A DNA stretch of 64,000 bases. Source: Arcicella aurantiaca. GTDB taxonomy: Bacteria; Bacteroidota; Bacteroidia; Cytophagales; Spirosomataceae. Under the pieces are notes generated by a model that was not told the origin of the DNA, did not search any database, and was given only the letters and a program-made list of their open reading frames with translations. Position 1 is the first letter of the stretch; every line of letters begins with the position of its first letter. The DNA is taken from positions 1 through 64,000 of the forward strand of contig NZ_QGGO01000026.1 in the NCBI RefSeq assembly GCF_003148625.1, read 5' to 3'. A program made the position numbers and the translations under genes. Below are positions 44,727 to 52,468 of the stretch, piece after piece.

Positions 44727-45194
44727 ATGAAAAAGAATACCATTATCCTCGTTTTAATATTCCATTTTATCTATATACACGCTGGGTACTCTCAAATAAT
44801 GAAACCCGCAAAATTTACCTTTACAAGCAATAAAACTACTCCCAAAATAGGGGAAACTTTAACGCTGATTTTTACAGCAACCATTGAAAAAGAGTGGAAA
44901 TTATACGCAACTGACAATAGTTTAAACCCCGGTCCAATTCCAATAGAAGCCAGTTTTACTCAAAATGACGCTTTTGAATTAGTAGGAAAATTACAGGCTA
45001 TCAAACCTCAAAAGCATTTTGATGACTATTGGAAAGGCAATGTTTCGTATTTCATAGGCACTGCTAAATTTACGCAAAAAGTTAAAATCAAAAAGTTAAA
45101 AGCAGTCATTGAAGGGAAAATAAAATACCAAACCTGTACGCTCAAAGATGGAAGCTGTGTAATTGGAAAAGATAAATTTAGTTATTCGTTTTAG
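44727..45194 (+). CDS. free-standing DsbD alpha-domain protein
   Basis: A 155-residue exported protein with a signal peptide to about residue 22 and an immunoglobulin-like fold. The Cys pair of DsbD-alpha is present: Cys137 and Cys144 in YQTCTLKDGSC. The alpha domain takes electrons from the gamma domain and passes them to substrates. Because the DsbD-like protein at 36825 lacks this domain, the two probably act as a split DsbD. Confidence 0.8.
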   Translation: MKKNTIILVLIFHFIYIHAGYSQIMKPAKFTFTSNKTTPKIGETLTLIFTATIEKEWKLYATDNSLNPGPIPIEASFTQNDAFELVGKLQAIKPQKHFDDYWKGNVSYFIGTAKFTQKVKIKKLKAVIEGKIKYQTCTLKDGSCVIGKDKFSYSF

Positions 45195-45233
45195 GTTTGT
45201 TTATTGCATGGCTTATCTTTACCAAAAAAAACG

Positions 45234-45494
45234 ATGAGCCAGCCAAATTTTCCCGAAAAATCCATCTTTATTTGCGATGGAAGCAAATGCGGTAAGCATA
45301 AAGAAATCCGTAAAATATTTAAAGAATCCATCAAAACGCATGGATTAAAAAATACCGTTGAAATCGTAAAAATTGAATGTACAGACCGTTGTAAGCACGC
45401 TCCAGTCATGTGTTTTCAACCTAAAAATCAATGGTTTACAGATGTTTCTATATGGCAAGCAGAAAATATTTTTAAAGAAATGATACTTGATTAA
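45234..45494 (+). CDS. thioredoxin-like 2Fe-2S ferredoxin
   Basis: An 86-residue cytosolic protein. ICDGSKC and ECTDRC give the C-x4-C and C-x3-C ligand pairs of the thioredoxin-like (Shethna/NuoE-type) 2Fe-2S fold. The ATG at 45234 (MSQPNFPEKS) is preferred over an upstream TTG. It follows the DsbD-alpha gene by 39 bp and ends at a bidirectional terminator. Redox partner unknown. Confidence 0.85.
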   Translation: MSQPNFPEKSIFICDGSKCGKHKEIRKIFKESIKTHGLKNTVEIVKIECTDRCKHAPVMCFQPKNQWFTDVSIWQAENIFKEMILD

Positions 45495-45498
45495 TCAC

Positions 45499-45536
45499 AA
45501 AAAAGCCTTCCCAGTCAAACTGAGAAGGCTTTTCGT
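45499..45536. terminator. bidirectional terminator between ferredoxin and ferritin genes
   Basis: The arms AAAAGCCTTC (45501-45510) and GAAGGCTTTT (45524-45533) enclose an inner CAGT/ACTG pair, with A and T runs on the two sides. It serves the convergent genes. Confidence 0.92.
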
Positions 45537-45550
45537 TTTATCAATCATTG

Positions 45551-46075
45551 TTACTCTGCTTGTCCAATTTTTGCAATTTCTTTATCCAAAACAAATTTAC
45601 CCGAACCTGATTCATCAATCAATTCTATTAATTCTAAGGCACGGCGAGCGTTTTTCTCTTCTTCTCTTTGCTCTTTCACAAACCACATCAAAAACTCTTC
45701 AGTAGCGTAATCTTGAACCTCACGGCATTTCGTCACAATTTTATTTATGGCAATTGTTACCGCAATTTCACTTTGTAAAGCCACTTCAAAAATCTCTTTG
45801 AAAATGCTATATTCTTGCTGAACTTCACCAATAGTTGGTGTAATAGCTGTACCACCAACTTCATTGAGATACTTAAAAATTTTCAAGAAATGCTCTCTTT
45901 CTTCTTCGGCTTGCTTGTACAGATACTCCGCTGATTTTTCGTAACCATTACGGTCTAACCACGAAGCCATTGCTAAATATTTTTGAGAAGCCTCAGCTTC
46001 CATTTTTGCCTGTGCATTCAAGGCAATTTCAATTTCTTCTTTGAGCGAAGTACGGAGGCGAACCAAGTCTTTCAT
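45551..46075 (-). CDS. ftnA: ferritin (non-haem, bacterial type)
   Basis: Iron-storage protein that oxidises Fe(II) and keeps it as ferric mineral. A 174-residue four-helix bundle. EAEASQKYLAMASWLDRNG and EEEREHFLKIFKYLNEVGG supply the ferroxidase Glu and His. FLMWFVKEQREEEKNARRALE supplies the fourth helix. There is a C-terminal extension rich in charged residues. Convergent with the ferredoxin gene. No Fur box is evident right before its start. Confidence 0.93.
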   Translation of the reverse strand: MKDLVRLRTSLKEEIEIALNAQAKMEAEASQKYLAMASWLDRNGYEKSAEYLYKQAEEEREHFLKIFKYLNEVGGTAITPTIGEVQQEYSIFKEIFEVALQSEIAVTIAINKIVTKCREVQDYATEEFLMWFVKEQREEEKNARRALELIELIDESGSGKFVLDKEIAKIGQAE

Positions 46076-46181
46076 AGCCAGTATTGATTATTAATATTTT
46101 TACAATACTACAATGAAACTACCAAAAACGTACACCTTCGACAGGAAATCTACGAAATTTGAACTGATTCTAAAAAGGGAA

Positions 46182-46538
46182 TTATGCAAATGCACCTTCT
46201 CCTAATACTTCATAAAGCATAGAAGTAACATCAAGTGAGAATTTTGTGCCGTCTAATAAGTCTCGAAGCTGCACAATTTCACAGAGGGTTAATTGAGAAG
46301 AAAAACCATTTTGAGGGGCTTCAATTAATTCAAAATCATAATCGTCCGAAAGATTAAAAATCATTTCATGAATATCAACCTTATTTACTTTTCTACGAAA
46401 GCTCAAAAAGTCATGTACTTTAAATGCCGTTAAAGTCTCTCCAAATTTCATGTAAATTCGGTTAGTAATATCACATTGCCAAGTAATACCTTTCTGGTTT
46501 TGGTACAATTCTGCTAAATGTTTTTCAACTAATTTCAT
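46182..46538 (-). CDS. DUF6686-like protein under a Fur-boxed promoter
   Basis: A 118-residue paralogue of the two proteins near 23-24.6 kb: TWQCDITNRIYMKFGETLTAF, FKVHDFLSFRRKV and SQLTLCEIVQLRDLL correspond to their three landmarks. The Cys-rich cluster of the others is reduced to single Cys residues. It is divergent from the imelysin operon, with a promoter (46622-46652) and a Fur box (46658-46676) upstream. This is the clearest iron link for this unknown family. Confidence 0.65.
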   Translation of the reverse strand: MKLVEKHLAELYQNQKGITWQCDITNRIYMKFGETLTAFKVHDFLSFRRKVNKVDIHEMIFNLSDDYDFELIEAPQNGFSSQLTLCEIVQLRDLLDGTKFSLDVTSMLYEVLGEGAFA

Positions 46539-46621
46539 CTAATAATACAATTTATTCGGTTACTTAATGATGAAGCGGTTTAGACTTTTCCTTTCTGACT
46601 GAATTTTAAACTACTACGATA

Positions 46622-46652
46622 CAAATGTACTAAGTCTGATTTGAAATGCAAA
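46622..46652 (-). promoter_or_regulatory. promoter of the DUF6686-like gene
   Basis: On the minus strand TTTG (46652-46649), exactly 19 nt, then TACATTTG (46629-46622): ideal Bacteroidota -33 and -7 elements. The Fur box at 46658-46676 abuts it upstream. Confidence 0.75.
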
Positions 46653-46657
46653 AAGTT

Positions 46658-46676
46658 ATTTAAAATAAGTCTAAAT
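46658..46676. promoter_or_regulatory. Fur box (DUF6686-like side)
   Basis: ATTTAAAATAAGTCTAAAT, 33 bp from its partner at 46691, the same spacing as the pair at 25.1 kb. Confidence 0.75.
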
Positions 46677-46680
46677 AAAA

Positions 46681-46712
46681 TTTGTTCATTATTTAGAATT
46701 AGTCTAAATTTG
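46681..46712 (+). promoter_or_regulatory. promoter of the imelysin-fur operon
   Basis: TTTG (46681-46684), 20 nt, TAAATTTG (46705-46712). The Fur box 46691-46709 fills the spacer and overlaps the -7 element, so bound Fur would block RNA polymerase. Confidence 0.78.
46691..46709. promoter_or_regulatory. Fur box (imelysin side)
   Basis: ATTTAGAATTAGTCTAAAT, the best match in the window, with one mismatched pair around the centre. Confidence 0.85.
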
Positions 46713-46774
46713 TAGAGAAACTTTAAACTAATACAATACCTCATTTGGGAGGTTATAACTAAAATTTGCTAAAA

Positions 46775-47929
46775 ATGAAAAAGATTTTCTATACAGCTCT
46801 AACCTGTGCATCATTATTTACGGCTTGTAAAACTGATGATGCTACGCCTGCAACAACTCAAAGAGATGTCGTTTTAAATTATGCCACAATTGTATCGGCT
46901 TCGTATGCAGATGCTATTACGGGTGTACAAGCCTTAAAAACGGCGGTTGATGCTTTTGTAAAAGCTCCGTCGGCAACGGGTCTGGCTGCTTGTCAAAAAG
47001 CATGGATTGATGCTCGTCCTGCTTATTTACAAACAGAAGCGTATCGTTTTTATGATGGCCCTATTGATGCTGAACCTGCTGGTTTGGAGGGTTTAATCAA
47101 CTCTTGGCCTTTAGATGAAGCTTATATTGATTACGTAGATGGCGATGCAAATTCAGGAATGATTAATGACTTGAAAACGTATCCAACCATTACCAAAGAC
47201 ATTATTTTTAATGCCAATGGCTCTGAAGGTGAAACCGATGTACGTGTAGGTTATCATGCTATTGAATTTTTATTGTGGGGACAAGATTTTTATGCTACTT
47301 CAGCAGGGCAAAGAACCTTCACAGACTATACTACCGCTAAAAATGCAACTCGTAGAGCTACTTATTTACAAGTTGTTACCAATGCTTTGATTGAATCGTT
47401 ACAGGCAGTAGCGACACAATGGGACAGTAAAACAGGTACTTATTATGCTCAATTTACAAAAGTAGGCAATGAAACTACTGCACTGACAAGCATACTTTTA
47501 GGATTAGGGAAATTAACAAAAGGTGAACTTTCGGGAGAAAGAATGACGGTTGTTTTGGCTTCTGGCGACCAAGAAGATGAACATTCTTGTTTTTCTGACA
47601 ATACTCATAATGACTTTATTTATGACGAATTAGGAATTTACAACGTTTACTTAGGTCGTTACAAAAAAACAGACGGAACAACGATTGATGGAGCAGGATT
47701 TGATGATTTGGTAAAAGCAAAAAATGCTACACAAAATACCGCAATGATTGCTAAGTTAGATGCTGCCACAACCAACATTAACGCTATTCCTAAGCCATTT
47801 GACCAAGCTATTTTAAACTCAAAAACAACGGTGCAAGCAGCTATAAAATCACTTAGAGAACAAAGTGACCAGTTGGTTTTAGTTGCCAAAGAATTAGGAA
47901 TTAACTTAAATGTACCTGAGAAAAACTAA
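46775..47929 (+). CDS. imelysin-family (IrpA/ICMP-like) lipoprotein
   Basis: An iron-regulated envelope protein of the imelysin peptidase-like family, now thought to act in iron uptake rather than proteolysis. The ATG at 46775 gives a lipobox (LFTAC, Cys near residue 18). The family's GxHxxE motif reads GYHAIEFLLWGQD, with GPIDAEPAGLEG and DQEDEHSCFSDNTHND being strongly conserved blocks. Length (384 residues) is normal. It is first in a Fur-boxed operon with a di-haem protein, fur, a second imelysin, an HTTM protein and a TonB receptor. Confidence 0.92.
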   Translation: MKKIFYTALTCASLFTACKTDDATPATTQRDVVLNYATIVSASYADAITGVQALKTAVDAFVKAPSATGLAACQKAWIDARPAYLQTEAYRFYDGPIDAEPAGLEGLINSWPLDEAYIDYVDGDANSGMINDLKTYPTITKDIIFNANGSEGETDVRVGYHAIEFLLWGQDFYATSAGQRTFTDYTTAKNATRRATYLQVVTNALIESLQAVATQWDSKTGTYYAQFTKVGNETTALTSILLGLGKLTKGELSGERMTVVLASGDQEDEHSCFSDNTHNDFIYDELGIYNVYLGRYKKTDGTTIDGAGFDDLVKAKNATQNTAMIAKLDAATTNINAIPKPFDQAILNSKTTVQAAIKSLREQSDQLVLVAKELGINLNVPEKN

Positions 47930-47952
47930 TTAAAAATTGGGTCTGTTTTATG

Positions 47953-47988
47953 ATAGGGTAACGAAATATCGTTACCCTATTTGAGTTT
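47953..47988 (+). terminator. intra-operon hairpin after the first imelysin gene
   Basis: Perfect 12-bp arms ATAGGGTAACGA and TCGTTACCCTAT enclose AATA, followed by TTGAGTTTTA. The T-tract is weak, so partial termination is likely, giving more imelysin than downstream products. Confidence 0.7.
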
Positions 47989-48012
47989 TATTCTTCAAAA
48001 TAAAATGTGATT

Positions 48013-49419
48013 ATGAATAAATTTTTGACCTTTTTTTTAGGTTCATGTCTATTGTTAACGGTGTACGCTTGTAAGGAAAATACAGACCTCGAAACGCTAC
48101 AAGAAACCGATGAAGAGTTTTCGGGTGGACGAGAAGGGACGGTTTTTGATGAAACCTTTAATGCTTTTGGTAATGCTTTGGTAAATCTTTCGTCTGATGA
48201 AACAGATAAATTTGTGATAGGAAACTCATTTAATCGTAATAATTGGGTTATTGCTCCTTCATCTACGGCTGCTCGTGATGGCTTAGGCCCTTTATTAAAT
48301 GCTTCATCCTGTGCAGGTTGCCATGCCTTAGATGGAAAAGGAAACCCTTTTCAAAGTGACGGTATTGGAATAAGTCAAGCCATGCTTTTTCGCCTTTCAA
48401 TTCAAGGACAAGGCATACATGGAGAACCAAAAGATGACCCCAATTATGGCGGACAATTTAATCCAAGAAATATTCCAAATGTAGATGCAGAAGGAGAGGT
48501 ATCGGTAACTTATGAGGAAATTGCAGGAAAATATCCAGATGGAACAACTTACAGCTTACGAAAACCCACCTATAAATTCACCAATTTGAATTATGGAGCA
48601 ATGAATGGCACCATGATTTCGCCAAGAATTGCCCCTTCTATGATTGGTATGGGTTTGTTAGATGCTGTTTCGGAGAAAACAATTTTGGCTAATGTTGATA
48701 TAAACGACGCTAATGGAGATGGAATTTCGGGAAGAGCCAACTACGTTTGGGATGAAAAAAATCAGAAAAAAAGCATTGGCAAATTAGGTTGGAAAGCCAA
48801 TCAACCCAATGTAGAACAACAAACCGCAGGGGCGTTCAATGGAGATATTGGCATTACTTCTAATTTATTTCCCAATGAGGGATTAACGGCTTTTCAAAAA
48901 CAAAAATATGGAAATTTGCCGAATGGAGGAACGCCCGAAATCGACGAAACAACTTTACAAAATGTTGTATTTTACATCAAATCATTAGCCGTTCCTGCTC
49001 GTAGAAAATGGACGGATTCAGATGTTTTAATGGGTAAACAATTATTTATAAAAGCGAATTGCTCGGGTTGTCATCTCACCAAAATGGAAACCTCAGAATA
49101 TGACTCTCCAAAATATTTAGCCAAACAAATCATAAGACCTTATTCTGACTTATTGCTTCATGATATGGGCGTGGACTTGGCGGATAATCGCCCTGACTTT
49201 GAAGCCACTGGTTTAGAATGGAGAACAGCACCACTTTGGGGAATTGGTTTACAAAAAACAGTGAATAAACATACCTATATGCTTCATGATGGACGAGCCA
49301 GAAATGTAGAAGAGGCGATTTTGTGGCACGGTGGCGAGGGGGCAAATTCAAAAAATAGTTACATGAAATTATCAAAAGACGAAAGAGTTAAAGTCTTGAA
49401 ATTTATAGATTCTTTGTAA
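48013..49419 (+). CDS. di-haem (DUF1111-type) oxidoreductase lipoprotein
   Basis: Predicted periplasmic c-type cytochrome. Two haem-binding CxxCH sites are present: CAGCH (after SS, about residue 98) and CSGCH (about residue 353). DUF1111/thiol-oxidoreductase-like blocks include GPLLNASSCAGCHALDGKG and a late LHDGRARNVEEAILWHGGEG. The ATG at 48013 gives a lipobox near YACKE. Such proteins accompany imelysins in Bacteroidota iron operons. Electron partner unknown; redox help for ferric or ferrous handling is inference. Confidence 0.9.
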   Translation: MNKFLTFFLGSCLLLTVYACKENTDLETLQETDEEFSGGREGTVFDETFNAFGNALVNLSSDETDKFVIGNSFNRNNWVIAPSSTAARDGLGPLLNASSCAGCHALDGKGNPFQSDGIGISQAMLFRLSIQGQGIHGEPKDDPNYGGQFNPRNIPNVDAEGEVSVTYEEIAGKYPDGTTYSLRKPTYKFTNLNYGAMNGTMISPRIAPSMIGMGLLDAVSEKTILANVDINDANGDGISGRANYVWDEKNQKKSIGKLGWKANQPNVEQQTAGAFNGDIGITSNLFPNEGLTAFQKQKYGNLPNGGTPEIDETTLQNVVFYIKSLAVPARRKWTDSDVLMGKQLFIKANCSGCHLTKMETSEYDSPKYLAKQIIRPYSDLLLHDMGVDLADNRPDFEATGLEWRTAPLWGIGLQKTVNKHTYMLHDGRARNVEEAILWHGGEGANSKNSYMKLSKDERVKVLKFIDSL

Positions 49420-49420
49420 A

Positions 49421-49909
49421 ATGGCACAGGAGATATTAAAAGTTATTAAACAACATTTGTCCGTATTTCTTGAGCAAAAGGGGTACAGAAAAACAAATGA
49501 ACGATTTGCCATTTTAGAAGAAATATATGGTAGAAATGACCATTTTGGGGCTGATGAACTATATTTTGCGATGCACGATAAAAACTATCCTGTTAGTCGT
49601 GGTACTGTTTATAATACCTTAGAAATGCTGGAAGAATGTGGATTAGTGCTAAAACATCAATTTGATAAGGGAGTTGCTGCCCGCTATGAAAAAGCGTATG
49701 GACGAAAACAACACGACCATTTATTTTGTCTGGATTGTAAGCAGATTCGAGAGTTTTGTGACCCCCGTTTGCAAGTCATTCAAAATATGGTAAATGAGGT
49801 TTTTGATTGTGAAATAATGTATCATTCGCTAACTTTTTATAGTAAATGTAAAAAAGCAGATTGTATAAATAACAGCAATCGTAATACTGACAATGAATTA
49901 AATTTGTAA
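49421..49909 (+). CDS. fur: Fur-family regulator
   Basis: Metal-sensing repressor. The winged helix includes SRGTVYNTLEMLEECGLV (about residues 59-76). The dimerisation domain has KQHDHLFCLDC with Cys103, Cys106 and later Cys143, Cys148 as a structural zinc site. The 162 residues are full length. It is two bases after the di-haem gene, inside an iron operon preceded by a Fur box, so it probably represses its own synthesis and the other boxes here. Zur or PerR function cannot be ruled out by sequence, but the neighbours favour iron. Confidence 0.9.
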   Translation: MAQEILKVIKQHLSVFLEQKGYRKTNERFAILEEIYGRNDHFGADELYFAMHDKNYPVSRGTVYNTLEMLEECGLVLKHQFDKGVAARYEKAYGRKQHDHLFCLDCKQIREFCDPRLQVIQNMVNEVFDCEIMYHSLTFYSKCKKADCINNSNRNTDNELNL

Positions 49910-49921
49910 AAAATCGGTGAA

Positions 49922-51046
49922 ATGAAAAAAATAGTAATCTTAATTACAGTTATAATTGCGATTTGGGCGTGTTCCAAAACAAATGACCCCGTTGATGCCT
50001 TTCAAAGTTTTGACCGTAAGTCAATGCTGACCAATCTCGGGAATAATGTCATTATTCCTTCTTTTGACACATTTTATCAAAAATCAGACCTATTAGATAT
50101 AGCCATTGCCGCCTATACTGCTGATTTGAAAAATGAACAAAAATTGGTGGCTGTTCAATTAGCATGGATAGAAATGGCAAAGGCTTGGAAACAGGCTGCG
50201 GTGTTTAAACAAGGGCCTATTGAAGATAAATTTTTACTGTCGAATATTGACTTTTCGTCAAAAGGCTCATACCTCAATGTTACGCTTTTAGAGAAAACTA
50301 TCACAGATGGCATAACCATCGACAATGCTTATATCGAAACCAAAGGGGCAACCGTAAAAGGTATTCATGCCATTGAGTATTTGATTTTTGATAAAGCCAA
50401 AGTCAATGCGAATATTATAGGAGGTTTTACAGGAATTGCAGGAGCAAAACGTACTTCATATCTGAAAGCATTGTCTGTAAATCTAAAAAATCAAGCAAAA
50501 ATCATTCTTGATGACTGGAAAAATGGCTATGTAAGCACCTTTATTAGTGCAGATAGTAGAGATATTAATTCATCGTTAGGCATATTATCAAACAAATTAA
50601 TTGACCTGATTTATACCGTCAGAGATGAACGAATGGGAGCTCCCAAAGGTAATAGAAATGGTGGCGTACCACAACCAGACTTAGCGGAATCTGTCGTTAG
50701 CGAATCATCTATCTTGTTAATAATCAATGAATTAAAAGGAATTGAAAACGCATTCTTAGGGAGAACGCCAACAGGTACAGAGGGCATTGGCTTAGATGAT
50801 TTATTAGATAAATTAGAGGCAAAATCAGGTGATGAATTACTTTCTAAAAAGATAAAAAACCAATTTTCATTAGTTTATACAAAATTGAATGCCATTCCCA
50901 AAACACTGCCAATTGCTGTTGTCGAAAACAAAACAGAAGTGCAAGCCGCTTACGATGAAATTAAACGTTTACAAGTAATGTTGGAGGTAGATATGATTAA
51001 TAATTTGGGCGTTTTACTAACATTTAGTGATAATGACGGAGATTAA
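49922..51046 (+). CDS. second imelysin-family lipoprotein
   Basis: A 374-residue imelysin-like protein with a lipobox near IWACS (Cys near residue 17). The GxHxxE motif reads GIHAIEYLIFD; KQGPIEDKFLL and LDDLLDKLEAK mark other conserved regions. It is more divergent than the first imelysin: it lacks the DQEDEHSCFSDN block and has DERMGAPKG instead, as in the group linked to HTTM proteins. The end overlaps the HTTM gene's start. Confidence 0.88.
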   Translation: MKKIVILITVIIAIWACSKTNDPVDAFQSFDRKSMLTNLGNNVIIPSFDTFYQKSDLLDIAIAAYTADLKNEQKLVAVQLAWIEMAKAWKQAAVFKQGPIEDKFLLSNIDFSSKGSYLNVTLLEKTITDGITIDNAYIETKGATVKGIHAIEYLIFDKAKVNANIIGGFTGIAGAKRTSYLKALSVNLKNQAKIILDDWKNGYVSTFISADSRDINSSLGILSNKLIDLIYTVRDERMGAPKGNRNGGVPQPDLAESVVSESSILLIINELKGIENAFLGRTPTGTEGIGLDDLLDKLEAKSGDELLSKKIKNQFSLVYTKLNAIPKTLPIAVVENKTEVQAAYDEIKRLQVMLEVDMINNLGVLLTFSDNDGD

Positions 51047-52463
51047 ATGGCTTTCGGCTTTGGGTTTTCGGATGTCAGCTTTTGCCAATATTGGTAGTTC
51101 TCTTGCTTTCTTCCGAATTACTTTTGGTTTGTTAATGTTCGTGGCAGAATTGCGGTTTATCTTGAAAGGCTGGATAACAGATTTTTACGTTAAACCGCAA
51201 TTTTTCTTTACTTTTTACGGCTTCGGCTGGATTCATCCTTTACCCGAACCTTATATTGAGTGGGTATTTTATGGCTTAGTTTTCCTTAGTATTCTCATTA
51301 CGTTGGGGCTTTTTTATCGCTTTGCTATTGTTGCGTTTTTTCTCCTGTTTACCTACGTCGAATTATTAGATAAAAGCGTCTATCTCAATCATTATTACCA
51401 AGTTAGCTTACTGGCTTTTTTGATGTGTTTCTTGCCAATGAATCATGTTTATTCGTTGGACAATCTCTTTAAAAATAAGTTATCATTCTTATTATCAAAT
51501 ACATACACTCAAAGCTGGATGCTCTGGGCATTACGTGTTCAAGTGGGAATGGTATATTTTTTTGGTGGAGTCGCTAAACTTAGATATGATTGGCTATTCA
51601 CAGCTCAACCACTCAGAATTTGGCTTTCTGCTAACGAACATTTACCCATTGTTGGGCATTTATTGACTGAAAAATGGGTGGCTTTTACCCTCAGTTGGCT
51701 TGCGATGATGTTTGATTTATCCGCTCCTTTTCTGCTCAGTTTTCGCAAAACTCGCTTGCCTATTTATATCGTTGTCGTAATCTTCCATTTACTGACACAT
51801 TACCTTTTTTATATCGGAATGTTCCCTTGGATGATGATTTTTACGGCTTTGATATTTTTTCCTGCTGACTTGCATGAAAGGGTTTTGAGAGTATTGAGCG
51901 GTTCAACTTCCCGAAAGTTGAACCCACAACGGAGGTGTTTCGGGAAGTTATCCAAAACTTCTTCGGGTAAAAATTGCCAAACTAATTTTAACGTAGGTCG
52001 TTTTTTTAATCCTATAAGTATCAAATTATTATATTTTTTAGGACTATTCATCCTCATACAATGCCTAATCCCATTCAGGTCGTATTTTTACGGAGGAAAT
52101 GTATTATGGCATGAACAAGGTTTCCGTTTTTCATGGAATATTATGTTGATGGAAAAAAATGCAAGTCTTGAATATCATATAAAAATCAAGAAAACAGGCG
52201 AAGAATTTAGCGTAAATCCTAATGACTTTTTAACGAAAATTCAAGCCCGACAAATGAGTTTTCAACCCGATATGATTCTTCAATTTGCCCATTATTTGCA
52301 TCAATATTATCTTGAAAATGGCATTGGCGACACAGAGATAAGAGTAGAGTGCTATGCTTCGCTGAATGGTCGAGGAAGTCAGTTATTAATCAATCCAAAT
52401 ATAGATTTAGTTAAAGAAAAAGAAGGATTTCAACCTAAAACTTGGGTGAATGAATTGAAATAA
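51033..52463 (+). CDS. HTTM-domain (vitamin-K gamma-carboxylase-like) membrane protein
   Basis: An integral membrane protein with about nine helices, of the HTTM family. Landmarks are FRITFGLLMFVAELRFI, VYLNHYYQVSLLAFL and GGVAKLRYDWL. The enzyme activity of bacterial members is mostly unknown. The ATG at 51033 overlaps the imelysin gene by 14 bp. An unusual basic stretch (about residues 290-315, SGSTSRKLNPQRRCFGKLS) is encoded by a palindromic repeat and looks inserted without breaking the frame. Confidence 0.85.
   Translation: MTEIKWLSALGFRMSAFANIGSSLAFFRITFGLLMFVAELRFILKGWITDFYVKPQFFFTFYGFGWIHPLPEPYIEWVFYGLVFLSILITLGLFYRFAIVAFFLLFTYVELLDKSVYLNHYYQVSLLAFLMCFLPMNHVYSLDNLFKNKLSFLLSNTYTQSWMLWALRVQVGMVYFFGGVAKLRYDWLFTAQPLRIWLSANEHLPIVGHLLTEKWVAFTLSWLAMMFDLSAPFLLSFRKTRLPIYIVVVIFHLLTHYLFYIGMFPWMMIFTALIFFPADLHERVLRVLSGSTSRKLNPQRRCFGKLSKTSSGKNCQTNFNVGRFFNPISIKLLYFLGLFILIQCLIPFRSYFYGGNVLWHEQGFRFSWNIMLMEKNASLEYHIKIKKTGEEFSVNPNDFLTKIQARQMSFQPDMILQFAHYLHQYYLENGIGDTEIRVECYASLNGRGSQLLINPNIDLVKEKEGFQPKTWVNELK
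51900..51949. repeat. palindromic element within the HTTM coding sequence
   Basis: Perfect 12-bp arms AACTTCCCGAAA (51905-51916) and TTTCGGGAAGTT (51938-51949). The left part also folds on itself (GGTTCAACTT-5 nt-AAGTTGAACC, 51900-51924). The arms match those of the intergenic palindrome at 2254-2287. Confidence 0.88.
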
Positions 52464-52468
52464 TTTAC

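Noticed and set aside
46658-46709. Zur or MntR boxes instead of Fur boxes
   Set aside because: The operon contents (imelysins, siderophore-type receptors, a Fur homologue, ferritin nearby) favour iron; sequence alone cannot exclude other Fur-family members.
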